NCBI RefSeq assembly: GCF_001905505.1
Contig: NZ_LIPG01000003.1
Location: 496,001-560,000, forward strand
Reading direction: 5' to 3'
From: Streptomyces sp. CB02058
GTDB lineage: Bacteria; Actinomycetota; Actinomycetes; Streptomycetales; Streptomycetaceae
Length of the DNA stretch: 64,000 bases
Shown here: positions 17,644 through 25,650 of the stretch, one piece after another
Numbering within the stretch: the stretch's first letter is position 1
Layout of the letters: the number at the start of each line of letters is the position of its first letter
Translations under genes and position numbers: made by a program
The notes under the pieces: model-generated
What the model was told of the DNA's origin: nothing
The model's input: only the letters and a program-made list of their open reading frames with translations
The model's database searches: none

Positions 17644-18738
17644 TCACGCCAGGGTGACCCGCATGCCGCCCTCCGCCAGGACTTCGAGGATCACGCCGAA
17701 CAGGTCGTAGGGCACGCCGTCCGGAGCCAGGGCCCGGGACAGGTGCTCGCGTGCGGTCGCGGCATCCCGCCAGAGCAGCGTCGCGGGCGCGGTGTAGCCG
17801 AAGGTGCCACCCAGGCAGTCGACGAGGGCGCCGAGACAGCCGCCGAAGTAGCCACCCGGCCCGTTGACCGCCTCGCCGAGCGCCAGGTAGAGGCCCGGCT
17901 CGTCGGTGACGTACCGGCCGTCGAGTTCGTAGGCGTGATGGGCGGGCCGGTCACCGGGGGTGCGGTAGGCGGTCCGCTCCCGGACGAGATCGTGCCAGAC
18001 CCAGCGGTGCCGGGTACCGAGCTCCGCCCAGGCGGCCGTGGTGCCGGGAGGCCCGGCGAACCACCGCTCCCAGACGGGCCGGGCGTATTCGGGAACGGGC
18101 CTGAAGAGCGCGCCGTCGAGCTCCAGATCGATCAGATCCGACCCGTACGAAGAGGGGCGCCACGCACCGACCCTGGCCCAGAGCAGGCGTTCGGTGAGCG
18201 GCTCGCCGTGATCGTCCCTTATCTCCAGGGCAGCCTGCTCCAGGTCCAGGGCCCGCCGGGTGCCCTTCGCCAGCGCGGCCCGCAGCTGATCCCCCTCGGC
18301 CAGACCCCGCAGGACGAGCGGGGGCGCAGGCCGCTTGCGCGGCAGGACACGGGTGAACTCCCGGCAGGAGCCCAGCCATCGGTGCCCGTCGTGCACGCGG
18401 ACACGGCCCCTGTGCCCCTCGGGCGGCCCTTCGTGGTCGTCGAGGCCGGTGAGCACGAGACCGTCCGTCCCGGGGGACCGCCCAGGGCTCTCCGCGTCCT
18501 CCAGCAGCCAGGGGCCGAGCGACGCGTCGTCCGGCACCAGCCAGAGGCTGTGGCCGAACCAGCCGCCCGCCTCCGCCCGTGGAACCCAGCCGAACAGCTC
18601 GTAGGTCCCGCGCCGCGGTTCTCCGAACAGCCCTTCCGCCTCGGCGCACACGCCCCAGGCATGCCCGTGCTCCGTCTCCGTCAGTGTGTACCGCGTTCGC
18701 CCGCGACGGGCCTCGTCCTCGTGCACGCCGGGAATCAT
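17644..18738 (-). CDS. Barstar-family protein with long N-terminal extension
   Basis: A 364-residue protein. The last third (about 250-364) matches the barstar fold: AYELDGRYVTDEPGLYLALGEAVNGPGGYFGGCLGALVDCL, then TLLW and a final helix-strand. In barstar the GYFG..LDAL helix plugs the barnase active site; here the corresponding residues are GGCLGALVDCL. The N-terminal two thirds (Trp/Gly-rich, GTYELFGWVPR, HRWLGSCREF) are not assigned. Barstar proteins inhibit secreted or injected RNases, so this may be immunity against a toxin not found in the window. It lies upstream of GAP1 in the same direction. Confidence 0.75.
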   Translation of the reverse strand: MIPGVHEDEARRGRTRYTLTETEHGHAWGVCAEAEGLFGEPRRGTYELFGWVPRAEAGGWFGHSLWLVPDDASLGPWLLEDAESPGRSPGTDGLVLTGLDDHEGPPEGHRGRVRVHDGHRWLGSCREFTRVLPRKRPAPPLVLRGLAEGDQLRAALAKGTRRALDLEQAALEIRDDHGEPLTERLLWARVGAWRPSSYGSDLIDLELDGALFRPVPEYARPVWERWFAGPPGTTAAWAELGTRHRWVWHDLVRERTAYRTPGDRPAHHAYELDGRYVTDEPGLYLALGEAVNGPGGYFGGCLGALVDCLGGTFGYTAPATLLWRDAATAREHLSRALAPDGVPYDLFGVILEVLAEGGMRVTLA

Positions 18739-18867
18739 GCCGGGAGCGGGCGCGAACGGCGAAGTGATTTCCCCCTGACCCGGCCTGATCCGAGCGGGAG
18801 GCCCGGCCGGGCACGGGGCGCCGTCACGCGCCTCCCGTACCCTGCCGGGCCCCGGTCCGGCCGGTCG

Positions 18868-20463
18868 TCAGTCCTGCGCGGCCTCCGGCGTGTTGCCGCG
18901 CCGCATCCCGAAGCCTGCCAGCAGCGCGCCCGCGACACAGAGGACCGCGGTGACGATCACGGCGGAGTGCACACCGTTCATGAAGGCGTTGCCGCTGCCC
19001 TCGATCACGGCGGCCCTCAGCTGGGCCGGCATGTCGGCCGACACGGGCGAGACACCCATGGACACGGCGTCCTTGGCCTCCGCGAGGCCCGCCGCCGCGT
19101 CCGCCGGGACTCCGGCCGAGGTCAGCTCACCGGTCAGGGTGGAGCCCACCTTGCCGCTGATCAGGGAGACCAGCACGGACGTGCCGAGCGCGCCGCCGAT
19201 CTGCAGCGAGGTGGCCTGAAGGCCGCCCGCGACGCCGCCGTCCTTCCGTGGCGCGTTGCCGACGATGGCGTCGGACGACGCGGACATCACCATGCCGACG
19301 CCCAGACCGATGGCGAGGAACGGCGGCCACAGCGCGGCGTACGCGGAACCGGCGTCCCAGGTCAGCATCCAGAGGGAGGCCACGGCCTGGAGCAGCATGC
19401 CGATGGGCATGGTGAGCCGGGGGCCGAAGCGCTGGGTCAGCGCGGCGCCGAGCGGCGAGGCGACCACCGTGGCCAGGCTCAGCGGCAGGGTGCGGACGCC
19501 GGCCTCGACGGGCGAGAAGCCGCGCACGTTCTGCAGGTACAGCATCAGGAAGAAGATGACGCCGAGCAGGACGAAGAAGTTGATCGCGGTGATGATCGTG
19601 CCGATGGTCAGCGAGCGGTTGCGGAAGAGGCGCATCGGCAGCAGCGGGTGTGCGAGCCGGGACTCGTACCAGCAGAAGACGGCCAGCAGGACCAGGCCCG
19701 CCGCGATCGAGCCCAGCGTGCCGCCGGAGGTCCAGCCCCAGGTCTCGCCCTTGACGACGCCGAAGACCAGGGCGACCAGGCCGATGGCGAGCAGGACCAC
19801 GCCGGGGACGTCGAAGCGGTGGTGTCCGGTGGAGTCCTTGCTCTTGGGAAGCACGAGCAGGCTGATGACGAGCGCGACGACGCCGATGGGGGCGTTGATG
19901 TAGAAGACCGACTCCCAGTTGACGTGCTCGATGAGCAGACCGCCGACGATCGGTCCGAGCGCGGTGGAGCAGGACGCCACCATGGCCCACAGACCCACGG
20001 CCATGCCGAACTTCCGGGGCGGGAAGACCGCGCGCAGCAGGCCGAGGGTGTTGGGGATCAGCAGCGCCGCGAAGAAGCCCTGGACCGCGCGGAAGGCGAT
20101 GACGCCCTCGATCGCACCGGACAGGGCGATCGCCACAGAGGCCAGTGTGAAGCCGACGGTGCCCACCATGTAGACCGTGTGCCGCCCGAAGCGGTCGCCG
20201 AGTTTGCCGCCCAGGATCAGCAGCGCGGCCATGGCGATCAGATAGGCGTTGGTGACCCACTGCAGGTCGGCGGTGGTCGCGTCGAGGTCCCGGCCGATCT
20301 CGGGGTTGGCGATCGCGACGACGGAGGCGTCGAGGTTGACCATGAACAGACCGATGGCGACGGCTATCAGCGTCAGCCACGGGTTGGTGCGCCGGCTCTT
20401 CACCGGGGTGCCGGCCGGAGGGCCTGCGGGCATGGAGGACTTGTCCACGGTGGTGGAGGACAT
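18868..20463 (-). CDS. DHA2 family MFS multidrug exporter
   Basis: A 531-residue, 14-helix major facilitator of the EmrB/QacA (DHA2) type. Motif A GGKLGDRFGRH follows helix 2, and helix 1 carries the typical NLDASVVAIANPEIGRDL segment; motif C-like GPIVGGLLIEHVNWESVFYINAPIG is in helix 5-6. It would pump drugs or toxic metabolites out by proton antiport. I chose the MSSTTVDKS start, which leaves 168 nt to the MarR gene upstream in the same direction. Regulation by that MarR protein is the obvious inference. Confidence 0.95.
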   Translation of the reverse strand: MSSTTVDKSSMPAGPPAGTPVKSRRTNPWLTLIAVAIGLFMVNLDASVVAIANPEIGRDLDATTADLQWVTNAYLIAMAALLILGGKLGDRFGRHTVYMVGTVGFTLASVAIALSGAIEGVIAFRAVQGFFAALLIPNTLGLLRAVFPPRKFGMAVGLWAMVASCSTALGPIVGGLLIEHVNWESVFYINAPIGVVALVISLLVLPKSKDSTGHHRFDVPGVVLLAIGLVALVFGVVKGETWGWTSGGTLGSIAAGLVLLAVFCWYESRLAHPLLPMRLFRNRSLTIGTIITAINFFVLLGVIFFLMLYLQNVRGFSPVEAGVRTLPLSLATVVASPLGAALTQRFGPRLTMPIGMLLQAVASLWMLTWDAGSAYAALWPPFLAIGLGVGMVMSASSDAIVGNAPRKDGGVAGGLQATSLQIGGALGTSVLVSLISGKVGSTLTGELTSAGVPADAAAGLAEAKDAVSMGVSPVSADMPAQLRAAVIEGSGNAFMNGVHSAVIVTAVLCVAGALLAGFGMRRGNTPEAAQD

Positions 20464-20574
20464 GGAAATGCCTTGTCTGTGTTCGTACTTCGGGATGCCG
20501 GGCAGTCGGCCCGGCGGACGGCGGTACGGCCGCACGTGTGCGGCGGGGCGCAGCCGCGGCTGCGGAAACCGGCA

Positions 20575-20619
20575 CCGGCCAGGGGCCCGGGGCCTCATCG
20601 GGCCCGGGCGCCTGGCCGG
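20575..20619. terminator. Imperfect hairpin between marR and the MFS gene
   Basis: CCGGCCAGGGGCCCGGGGCC pairs with GGCCCGGGCGCCTGGCCGG with one mismatch and one bulge around a TCATCG loop. It lies just after the MarR stop and before the exporter, so it may attenuate read-through or end the marR transcript. Confidence 0.5.
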
Positions 20620-20631
20620 AAACGGGTGGGG

Positions 20632-21105
20632 TCAGCCGGCGGGGGAGTGGAGACGCCGTGTCAATGACGTCAGCGCGCCCAGAGCCGCACCGAGGGCGTC
20701 GAGATCGCCGTCGGTGAGGGTGTGCAGCGCGCGTGCCAGGTGTGCTTCCTTGAGCTGCCGTGCCTCGGCGAGGCGCTCGCGCGCGGTGGGCGTCGGGTGG
20801 AGATGGGCGACCCGCTTGTCGGCCGCGTCCTGCCTGCGTTCCAGCAGACCGAGCTCGGTGAGCTGGGAGACGAGGGCGCTGACGTTGTTCGGCTTCATCA
20901 GCAGGGCTTCGGCCGACTCGCGGACGGTGATCCCCTCGCGCTCCTCGACGAGGAACAGCAGCGCGAGCTGTCCGTCGGGCAGCCGGGGGTGCGGGAAGTC
21001 CTGCGCGACCTGCCGCTCCAGGGCCCGGTGCAGCCCAGGCAGGGACGCCACGAGCGCGGAGGCTACGTGGTCGATGTCCTGGGAGGGTGCACGGGAGGCG
21101 GGCAT
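20632..21105 (-). CDS. MarR family regulator of the DHA2 exporter
   Basis: A 157-residue MarR protein with a winged helix: LLFLVEEREGITVRESAEALLMKPNNVSALVSQLTELGLLERRQDAADKRVAHLHPT (about 49-105). The DKR in the wing is typical. Upstream of the exporter in the same direction, it most likely represses both. Its promoter region is unusually AT-rich for this genome (TATATATCTATG), and an inverted TAGGTA...TACCTA pair lies there. A second MarR gene starts divergently 132 nt away. Confidence 0.92.
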   Translation of the reverse strand: MPASRAPSQDIDHVASALVASLPGLHRALERQVAQDFPHPRLPDGQLALLFLVEEREGITVRESAEALLMKPNNVSALVSQLTELGLLERRQDAADKRVAHLHPTPTARERLAEARQLKEAHLARALHTLTDGDLDALGAALGALTSLTRRLHSPAG

Positions 21106-21115
21106 GCGGCGAGTA

Positions 21116-21149
21116 TAGGTACCGCTATATATCTATGTCAACATACCTA
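21116..21149. promoter_or_regulatory. AT-rich divergent MarR-MarR control region
   Basis: TAGGTA (21116-21121) and TACCTA (21144-21149) form an inverted pair around CCGCTATATATCTATGTCAACA. This is among the most AT-rich stretches of the window and lies immediately upstream of the minus-strand MarR start. It is a candidate operator-promoter for one or both MarR genes. Confidence 0.5.
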
Positions 21150-21237
21150 AATTTCGTGTCGGTCGCCGTCGCCGCACGGAGTGGTATGACTGCGGTGGAA
21201 AGCCCCCTCGCGGTCGAAGGCGGTCGGAAGAGCGACG

Positions 21238-21711
21238 ATGGACAAGCCCACACACCTGATCGAGTTCGAGGCCATGCTGCTCGGCCGGCACCTCCAGCCG
21301 AGCGCCCCCGGACTGAGGCGCGACGGCAGCAGGACCCATCTGGACCGCAGCGCGTACACCCTGCTCAGCCGCATCCGGATGGACGGCCCGATGTCCATCG
21401 GGCAGCTCAGCGACGCCTTCGGCCTGGATGCCTCGACCCTCAACCGGCAGACCGCCGCGATGCTCCGCGCCGGCCTGGTGGAGCGCATCCCGGACCCCGA
21501 GGGCGGCATCGCCCGCAAGTTCCGGATCACCGAGGAGGGAGCGAGCAGCCTCGAGGAGGAACGGGCCGGGAACGTCAGCGGTCTGGAGCAGGTACTCGAC
21601 GCCTGGTCGCCGGAGGAGGTCGCCGCCTTCGCCGCGTTCCTCCGGCGTTTCAACACCGACATCGAGCGCCTCGACGGACGGCCCTGGCCGCGCCCCCGGG
21701 ACGTGGTGTGA
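21238..21711 (+). CDS. MarR family transcriptional regulator (second copy)
   Basis: A 157-residue MarR protein with a winged helix at about 38-100 (YTLLSRIRMDGPMSIGQLSDAFGLDASTLNRQTAAMLRAGLVERIPDPEGGIARKFRITEEG). GGAAGAG precedes the ATG. Despite equal length it is not a recent copy of the divergent MarR gene: the DNA-binding helices differ (DASTLNRQ versus KPNNVSAL). Its target is unknown; the tdh operon 230 nt downstream is one possibility. Confidence 0.9.
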   Translation: MDKPTHLIEFEAMLLGRHLQPSAPGLRRDGSRTHLDRSAYTLLSRIRMDGPMSIGQLSDAFGLDASTLNRQTAAMLRAGLVERIPDPEGGIARKFRITEEGASSLEEERAGNVSGLEQVLDAWSPEEVAAFAAFLRRFNTDIERLDGRPWPRPRDVV

Positions 21712-21941
21712 AGCACAGCTGCGGCGGCGCTTAAGAAATCCTCGATGGACCTGGAGCCCGTGGTGCGGGAGATTTCTCCGTGACGGCGGAAGGCGTCGCC
21801 CGCGCACCGGTCCACGGGACGGACCACCGCGTGACGCGCCCCACCCCCGCCGTACCCCCAGTCGACCCGGGCCGCAGGCCGCGATCCGGCATGCCCGGGA
21901 CCGGGGTGTCCACCAGGTACCAGGTACAGGGAGCCGCAGCC

Positions 21942-22970
21942 GTGAAGGCACTCGTGAAGCACAAGGCCGAGCCGGGACTGTGGCTGATGGACGTGCCCGA
22001 GCCGGAGACCGGCCCCGGGGACGTGCTGATCAAGGTCCTGCGCACCGGGATCTGCGGCACCGACCTGCACATCCGCGACTACGACGGCTGGGCGCAGCAG
22101 GCCGTGCGCACCCCGCTCGTGCTGGGCCACGAGTTCGTCGGCGAGGTCGCCGGGATCGGCGCGGACGTCGTCGACATCAAGATCGGCGACCTGGTCAGCG
22201 GTGAGGGCCACCTGGTCTGCGGGAAGTGCCGCAACTGTCTCGCCGGGCGCAGGCACCTCTGCCGCTCCACCCTCGGACTCGGGGTCGGCAGGGACGGGGC
22301 GTTCGCCGAGTACCTCGCGCTGCCCGCGTCCAACGTCTGGGTGCACCGGGACAAGGTCGACCTCGACGTGGCCGCGATCTTCGACCCCTTCGGCAACGCC
22401 GTGCACACCGCGCTGTCCTTCCCCCTGGTCGGCGAGGACGTGCTGATCACCGGCGCGGGCCCGATCGGCATCATGGCCGCCGCCGTGGCCCGCCACGCGG
22501 GCGCCCGCAACGTCGTCATCACCGACGTCAGCGAGGCCCGGCTCGAACTGGCCCGGAAGGTCGGCGTGAACCTCGCCCTGAACGTCGGCGAGCAGACCAT
22601 CGCCCACGGCCAGAGCCTCCTCGGGCTGCGCGAGGGCTTCGACATCGGCCTGGAGATGTCCGGACGCCCCGAGGCCATGCGCGACATGATCGCGAACATG
22701 ACGCACGGCGGCCGGATCGCGATGCTCGGACTGCCGTCCGCGGAGTTCCCGGTCGACTGGTCCCGCATCGTCACCTCGATGCTCACCATCAAGGGCATCT
22801 ACGGCCGCGAGATGTACGAGACCTGGTACGCCATGTCCGTGCTCCTGGAGGGCGGACTCGATCTCGCCCCGGTCATCACCGGCCGCTACGGCTACCGCGA
22901 CTTCGAAGCCGCCTTCGACGACGCCGCGAGCGGACTCGGTGGCAAGGTCCTGCTCGACTGGGCCGCCTGA
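21942..22970 (+). CDS. tdh: L-threonine 3-dehydrogenase
   Basis: A 342-residue zinc alcohol-dehydrogenase-family enzyme converting L-threonine to 2-amino-3-oxobutyrate with NAD+. The catalytic zinc site is in GICGTDLH and GHEFVGEV; the structural zinc cysteines are in CGKCRNCLAGRRHLC; the NAD Rossmann motif is GAGPIGIMAAAVARHAGA. The GTG start (KALVKHKAEPGLW) is preceded by GGGAG. kbl follows after 42 nt, completing the two-step threonine-to-glycine pathway. Confidence 0.95.
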   Translation: MKALVKHKAEPGLWLMDVPEPETGPGDVLIKVLRTGICGTDLHIRDYDGWAQQAVRTPLVLGHEFVGEVAGIGADVVDIKIGDLVSGEGHLVCGKCRNCLAGRRHLCRSTLGLGVGRDGAFAEYLALPASNVWVHRDKVDLDVAAIFDPFGNAVHTALSFPLVGEDVLITGAGPIGIMAAAVARHAGARNVVITDVSEARLELARKVGVNLALNVGEQTIAHGQSLLGLREGFDIGLEMSGRPEAMRDMIANMTHGGRIAMLGLPSAEFPVDWSRIVTSMLTIKGIYGREMYETWYAMSVLLEGGLDLAPVITGRYGYRDFEAAFDDAASGLGGKVLLDWAA

Positions 22971-23012
22971 GACTCCTCGTACGCACCCGTAACCACCTGG
23001 GAGACACCCGAC

Positions 23013-24206
23013 ATGTTCGACTCCGTACGCGACGACCTGCGCACCACCCTCGACGAGATCCGCGACGCCGGACTCCAGAAGCCCGAACGCGTCATCGGCA
23101 CCCCGCAGTCCGCGACCGTCGCCGTCACCTCCGGGGGCCGCGCGGGCGAGGTGCTCAACTTCTGCGCGAACAACTACCTGGGCCTCGCCGACCACCCCGA
23201 GGTCGTCGCCGCCGCCCACGAGGCGCTGGAGCGCTGGGGCTACGGGCTGGCCTCCGTCCGCTTCATCTGCGGCACCCAGGAGGTCCACAAGGAGCTGGAG
23301 CAGCGGCTCTCGGCCTTCCTCGGCCAGGAGGACACGATCCTCTACTCCTCCTGCTTCGACGCGAACGGCGGAGTCTTCGAGACCCTCCTCGGCCCCGAGG
23401 ACGCGGTGATCTCCGACGCCCTCAACCACGCCTCGATCATCGACGGCATCCGCCTCTCCAAGGCGAAGCGCTTCCGCTACGCCAACCGCGACATGGCCGA
23501 CCTTGAGCAGCAGCTCAAGGAGGCCTCCGGGGCCAGGCGCCGCCTGATCGTCACCGACGGTGTGTTCTCCATGGACGGCTACGTCGCCCCGCTGGCCGAG
23601 ATCTGCGACCTCGCCGACCGCTACGGCGCCATGGTCATGGTCGACGACTCGCACGCCGTCGGCTTCGTCGGCCCCGGCGGCCGGGGCACCCCCGAACTGC
23701 ACGGCGTCATGGACCGCGTCGACATCATCACCGGCACGCTCGGCAAGGCGCTGGGCGGCGCGTCCGGCGGTTACGTCGCCGCGCGGGCCGAGATCGTCGC
23801 GCTGCTGCGCCAGCGCTCGCGCCCGTACCTCTTCTCCAACTCGCTCGCCCCGGTCATCGCCGCCGCCTCCCTCAAGGTCATCGACCTGCTGGAGTCCGCG
23901 GGCGACCTGCGCGAGCGGCTCAACGCCAACACCGCGCTCTTCCGTTCCCGGATGACCGAGGAGGGCTTCGACATCCTGCCCGGCGACCACGCCATCGCCC
24001 CCGTCATGATCGGGGACGCGGCGAAGGCAGGCCGGATGGCGGAACTCCTCCTCGAGCGCGGTGTGTACGTCATCGGGTTCTCGTACCCCGTCGTCCCGCA
24101 GGGCGCCGCGCGCATCCGCGTCCAGCTCTCCGCCGCGCACTCCACGGCGGACGTGAACCGCGCCGTGGACGCGTTCGTCGACGCGCGGACCGCGCTGGAG
24201 GTGTGA
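23013..24206 (+). CDS. kbl: Glycine C-acetyltransferase (2-amino-3-ketobutyrate CoA ligase)
   Basis: A 397-residue PLP enzyme of the alpha-oxoamine synthase family that splits 2-amino-3-oxobutyrate with CoA to glycine and acetyl-CoA. Diagnostic motifs are NNYLGLADHP, the cofactor-facing DDSHAVGFVGPGGRGTPE, and the Schiff-base lysine in TGTLGKALGGASGGY. Its position directly after tdh separates it from BioF or HemA paralogues. The pair feeds threonine carbon into glycine and acetyl-CoA. Confidence 0.96.
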   Translation: MFDSVRDDLRTTLDEIRDAGLQKPERVIGTPQSATVAVTSGGRAGEVLNFCANNYLGLADHPEVVAAAHEALERWGYGLASVRFICGTQEVHKELEQRLSAFLGQEDTILYSSCFDANGGVFETLLGPEDAVISDALNHASIIDGIRLSKAKRFRYANRDMADLEQQLKEASGARRRLIVTDGVFSMDGYVAPLAEICDLADRYGAMVMVDDSHAVGFVGPGGRGTPELHGVMDRVDIITGTLGKALGGASGGYVAARAEIVALLRQRSRPYLFSNSLAPVIAAASLKVIDLLESAGDLRERLNANTALFRSRMTEEGFDILPGDHAIAPVMIGDAAKAGRMAELLLERGVYVIGFSYPVVPQGAARIRVQLSAAHSTADVNRAVDAFVDARTALEV

Positions 24207-24224
24207 GAGCCGCCCGCGACCAGG

Positions 24225-24230
24225 GACAAT
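24225..24230 (+). promoter_or_regulatory. GACAAT -10-like element of the lysR gene
   Basis: GACAAT lies 6 nt before the ATG of the LysR gene. The identical hexamer is found at matching distance before two other starts in this window (25651 and 34454). This suggests the regulator can be made from its own leaderless transcript besides read-through from tdh-kbl. Confidence 0.45.
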
Positions 24231-24236
24231 GAGCGC

Positions 24237-25142
24237 ATGATCGATGTACGGCGGCTGCGTGTCCTCCGTGCGGTGGCCGACCACCGCACGGTGACCGCTG
24301 CCGCCGCCGCGCTGTACCTCACGCCCTCCGCGGTCTCCCAGCAGCTCGCCGCCCTGGAGCAGGAGACCGGTCACCGGCTGGTCGAGCGCGGGGCGCGGGG
24401 CACCCGGCTGACCCCGGCCGGCGAGATCCTGCTGACCCACACCAACGAGGTCCTCGCCCAGCTGGAGCGGGCCGAGGCGGAGCTCGCGGACTACAGCGAG
24501 GGCGTCGCGGGCACGGTCACCGTCGCCGCGTTCGCCACGGGCATCGGCCTGGTCCTGGCCCCCGCGATCGCCGAGCTCACCCGCACCGCGCCCGGCATCC
24601 GGGTCCGGGTGCAGGACGCCGAGGGCGACGCGAGCGTGCCGATGGTGCTGGACCGCCTGGTCGACATGGCCGTCGCCGTCGAATACCGGGGAGCGCCCGG
24701 TGACGACGACCGGCGGCTGACCCGGCTGCCGCTGTACTCCGAGCCCTTCGACGCGGTGCTGCCCGCCGGCCACCGCCTCGCCGGCCGGGAGCAGGTCGCC
24801 GTCGCCGACCTCGCCGAGGACACCTGGATCGGCCCGTACCCCGGCAACCCCTGCCACGACGTGGTGGTCCTGGCCTGCGAGTACGCCGGATTCGAGCCCC
24901 GGCTGGAGCACTCGTCCGACGACTTCCACGCCGTGGTCGCCCTCGCGGGGGCGAGCGCCGGGGTGGCACTGGTGCCCCGCTCGGCGCTGCGCGGCACGGA
25001 GCCCGGCCGGGTCGTCGTGCGCCCGGTGGAGGGCACCGCCCCGACCCGCCGGGTCTTCGCCGCCGTACGCCGCGGCACCGAGGGGCACCCGCTGATCAGG
25101 CCCGTCCTGGACGCGCTGGCCGCCGCGGCCGGACCGGTCTGA
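24237..25142 (+). CDS. LysR family regulator linked to tdh-kbl
   Basis: A 301-residue LysR protein. The winged HTH is at about 1-60 (VLRAVADHRTVTAAAAALYLTPSAVSQQLAALEQETGHRLVERG), and the co-inducer domain spans about 90-295. It begins 30 nt after kbl in the same direction. LysR regulators usually lie divergent to their targets, so control of tdh-kbl is an inference from adjacency. Its stop codon sits inside the shared terminator stem. Confidence 0.93.
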   Translation: MIDVRRLRVLRAVADHRTVTAAAAALYLTPSAVSQQLAALEQETGHRLVERGARGTRLTPAGEILLTHTNEVLAQLERAEAELADYSEGVAGTVTVAAFATGIGLVLAPAIAELTRTAPGIRVRVQDAEGDASVPMVLDRLVDMAVAVEYRGAPGDDDRRLTRLPLYSEPFDAVLPAGHRLAGREQVAVADLAEDTWIGPYPGNPCHDVVVLACEYAGFEPRLEHSSDDFHAVVALAGASAGVALVPRSALRGTEPGRVVVRPVEGTAPTRRVFAAVRRGTEGHPLIRPVLDALAAAAGPV

Positions 25143-25168
25143 CCCCCGGCCCGGCGGGCCGGGGGTCA
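25140..25168. terminator. Bidirectional terminator containing both stop codons
   Basis: TGACCCCCGGCCC and GGGCCGGGGGTCA form a perfect 13-bp stem with a GGC loop. The left arm begins with the LysR TGA stop and the right arm, read on the minus strand, begins with the VOC gene TGA stop. The intergenic region is therefore only the inner part of the hairpin. Confidence 0.85.
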
Positions 25169-25552
25169 CGCGGGCTGGAGCAGGTCCCATCGGTTGCCGT
25201 AGAGGTCCTCGAACACCGCGACCGAGCCGTACGTCTCGTGCCTCGGCTCCTCCAGGAAGCGGACCCCGGCGGCCAGCATGCGGGCGTGGTCGCCCCTGAA
25301 GTCCTCCGTGTGCAGGAAGAAGCCGACCCGGCCGCCGGTCTGCGCCCCCACGCTCGCGAGCTGCGCCTCGTCCTTGGCGCGGGCCAGCAGCAGCCCGGTG
25401 CCCGAGGTGCCACGCGGCCGTACGACCACCCAGCGGGTGCCGTCACCGCGGTCGGTGTCCTCGACCGGTTCGAAGCCGAGGGCGTCCGTGTAGAAGGAGA
25501 GGGCCTCGTCGTAGTCGCGGACGACCAGCGTGACCAGGGCGATGTGGGACAT
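25166..25552 (-). CDS. VOC (glyoxalase/bleomycin-resistance fold) protein
   Basis: A 128-residue vicinal-oxygen-chelate protein with the two beta-alpha-beta-beta-beta modules: IALVTLVVRDYDEALSFYTDALGFE at the start and GVRFLEEPRHETYGSVAVFEDLYGNRWDLLQP at the end. The start ATG is preceded by GAGGAAT; a longer frame upstream lacks family similarity. VOC members act as metal-dependent lyases, dioxygenases or drug-binding proteins; the substrate cannot be assigned. Confidence 0.9.
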   Translation of the reverse strand: MSHIALVTLVVRDYDEALSFYTDALGFEPVEDTDRGDGTRWVVVRPRGTSGTGLLLARAKDEAQLASVGAQTGGRVGFFLHTEDFRGDHARMLAAGVRFLEEPRHETYGSVAVFEDLYGNRWDLLQPA

Positions 25553-25637
25553 GGGATTCCTCGTCGTCGGAGGGAGCGCGTGCGTGGTGGAAGCGTATGA
25601 GTTATACGTAACACTAACGCGCTCCCGGCCGTCCGGG

Positions 25638-25643
25638 GACAAT
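25638..25643 (+). promoter_or_regulatory. GACAAT -10-like element before the P-loop kinase gene
   Basis: GACAAT ends 7 nt before the ATG at 25651, the same arrangement seen at the LysR and FHA genes. It supports the ATG at 25651 over the one at 25642, which lies inside the hexamer. Confidence 0.4.
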
Positions 25644-25650
25644 GCCCGCC

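Noticed and set aside
13140..18738. A complete prophage or integrative element
   Set aside because: No integrase, excisionase, tRNA att site or structural phage genes are visible; only a lysin-like gene and accessory proteins.
17605..20667. A 1020-codon plus-strand open frame
   Set aside because: Antisense to the barstar-like and MFS genes; shadow composition with no motifs.
21712..21941. Possible glycine-type riboswitch before tdh
   Set aside because: There is an AGAAATC/GATTTCT inverted pair, but no glycine-riboswitch core sequence could be matched. It may be only a hairpin in the leader.
21147..25190. A 1347-codon open frame on the minus strand
   Set aside because: It lies antisense to MarR, tdh, kbl and LysR genes, has Arg/Gly/Asp/Val-rich composition without domains, and is an artefact of G/C-rich third positions.
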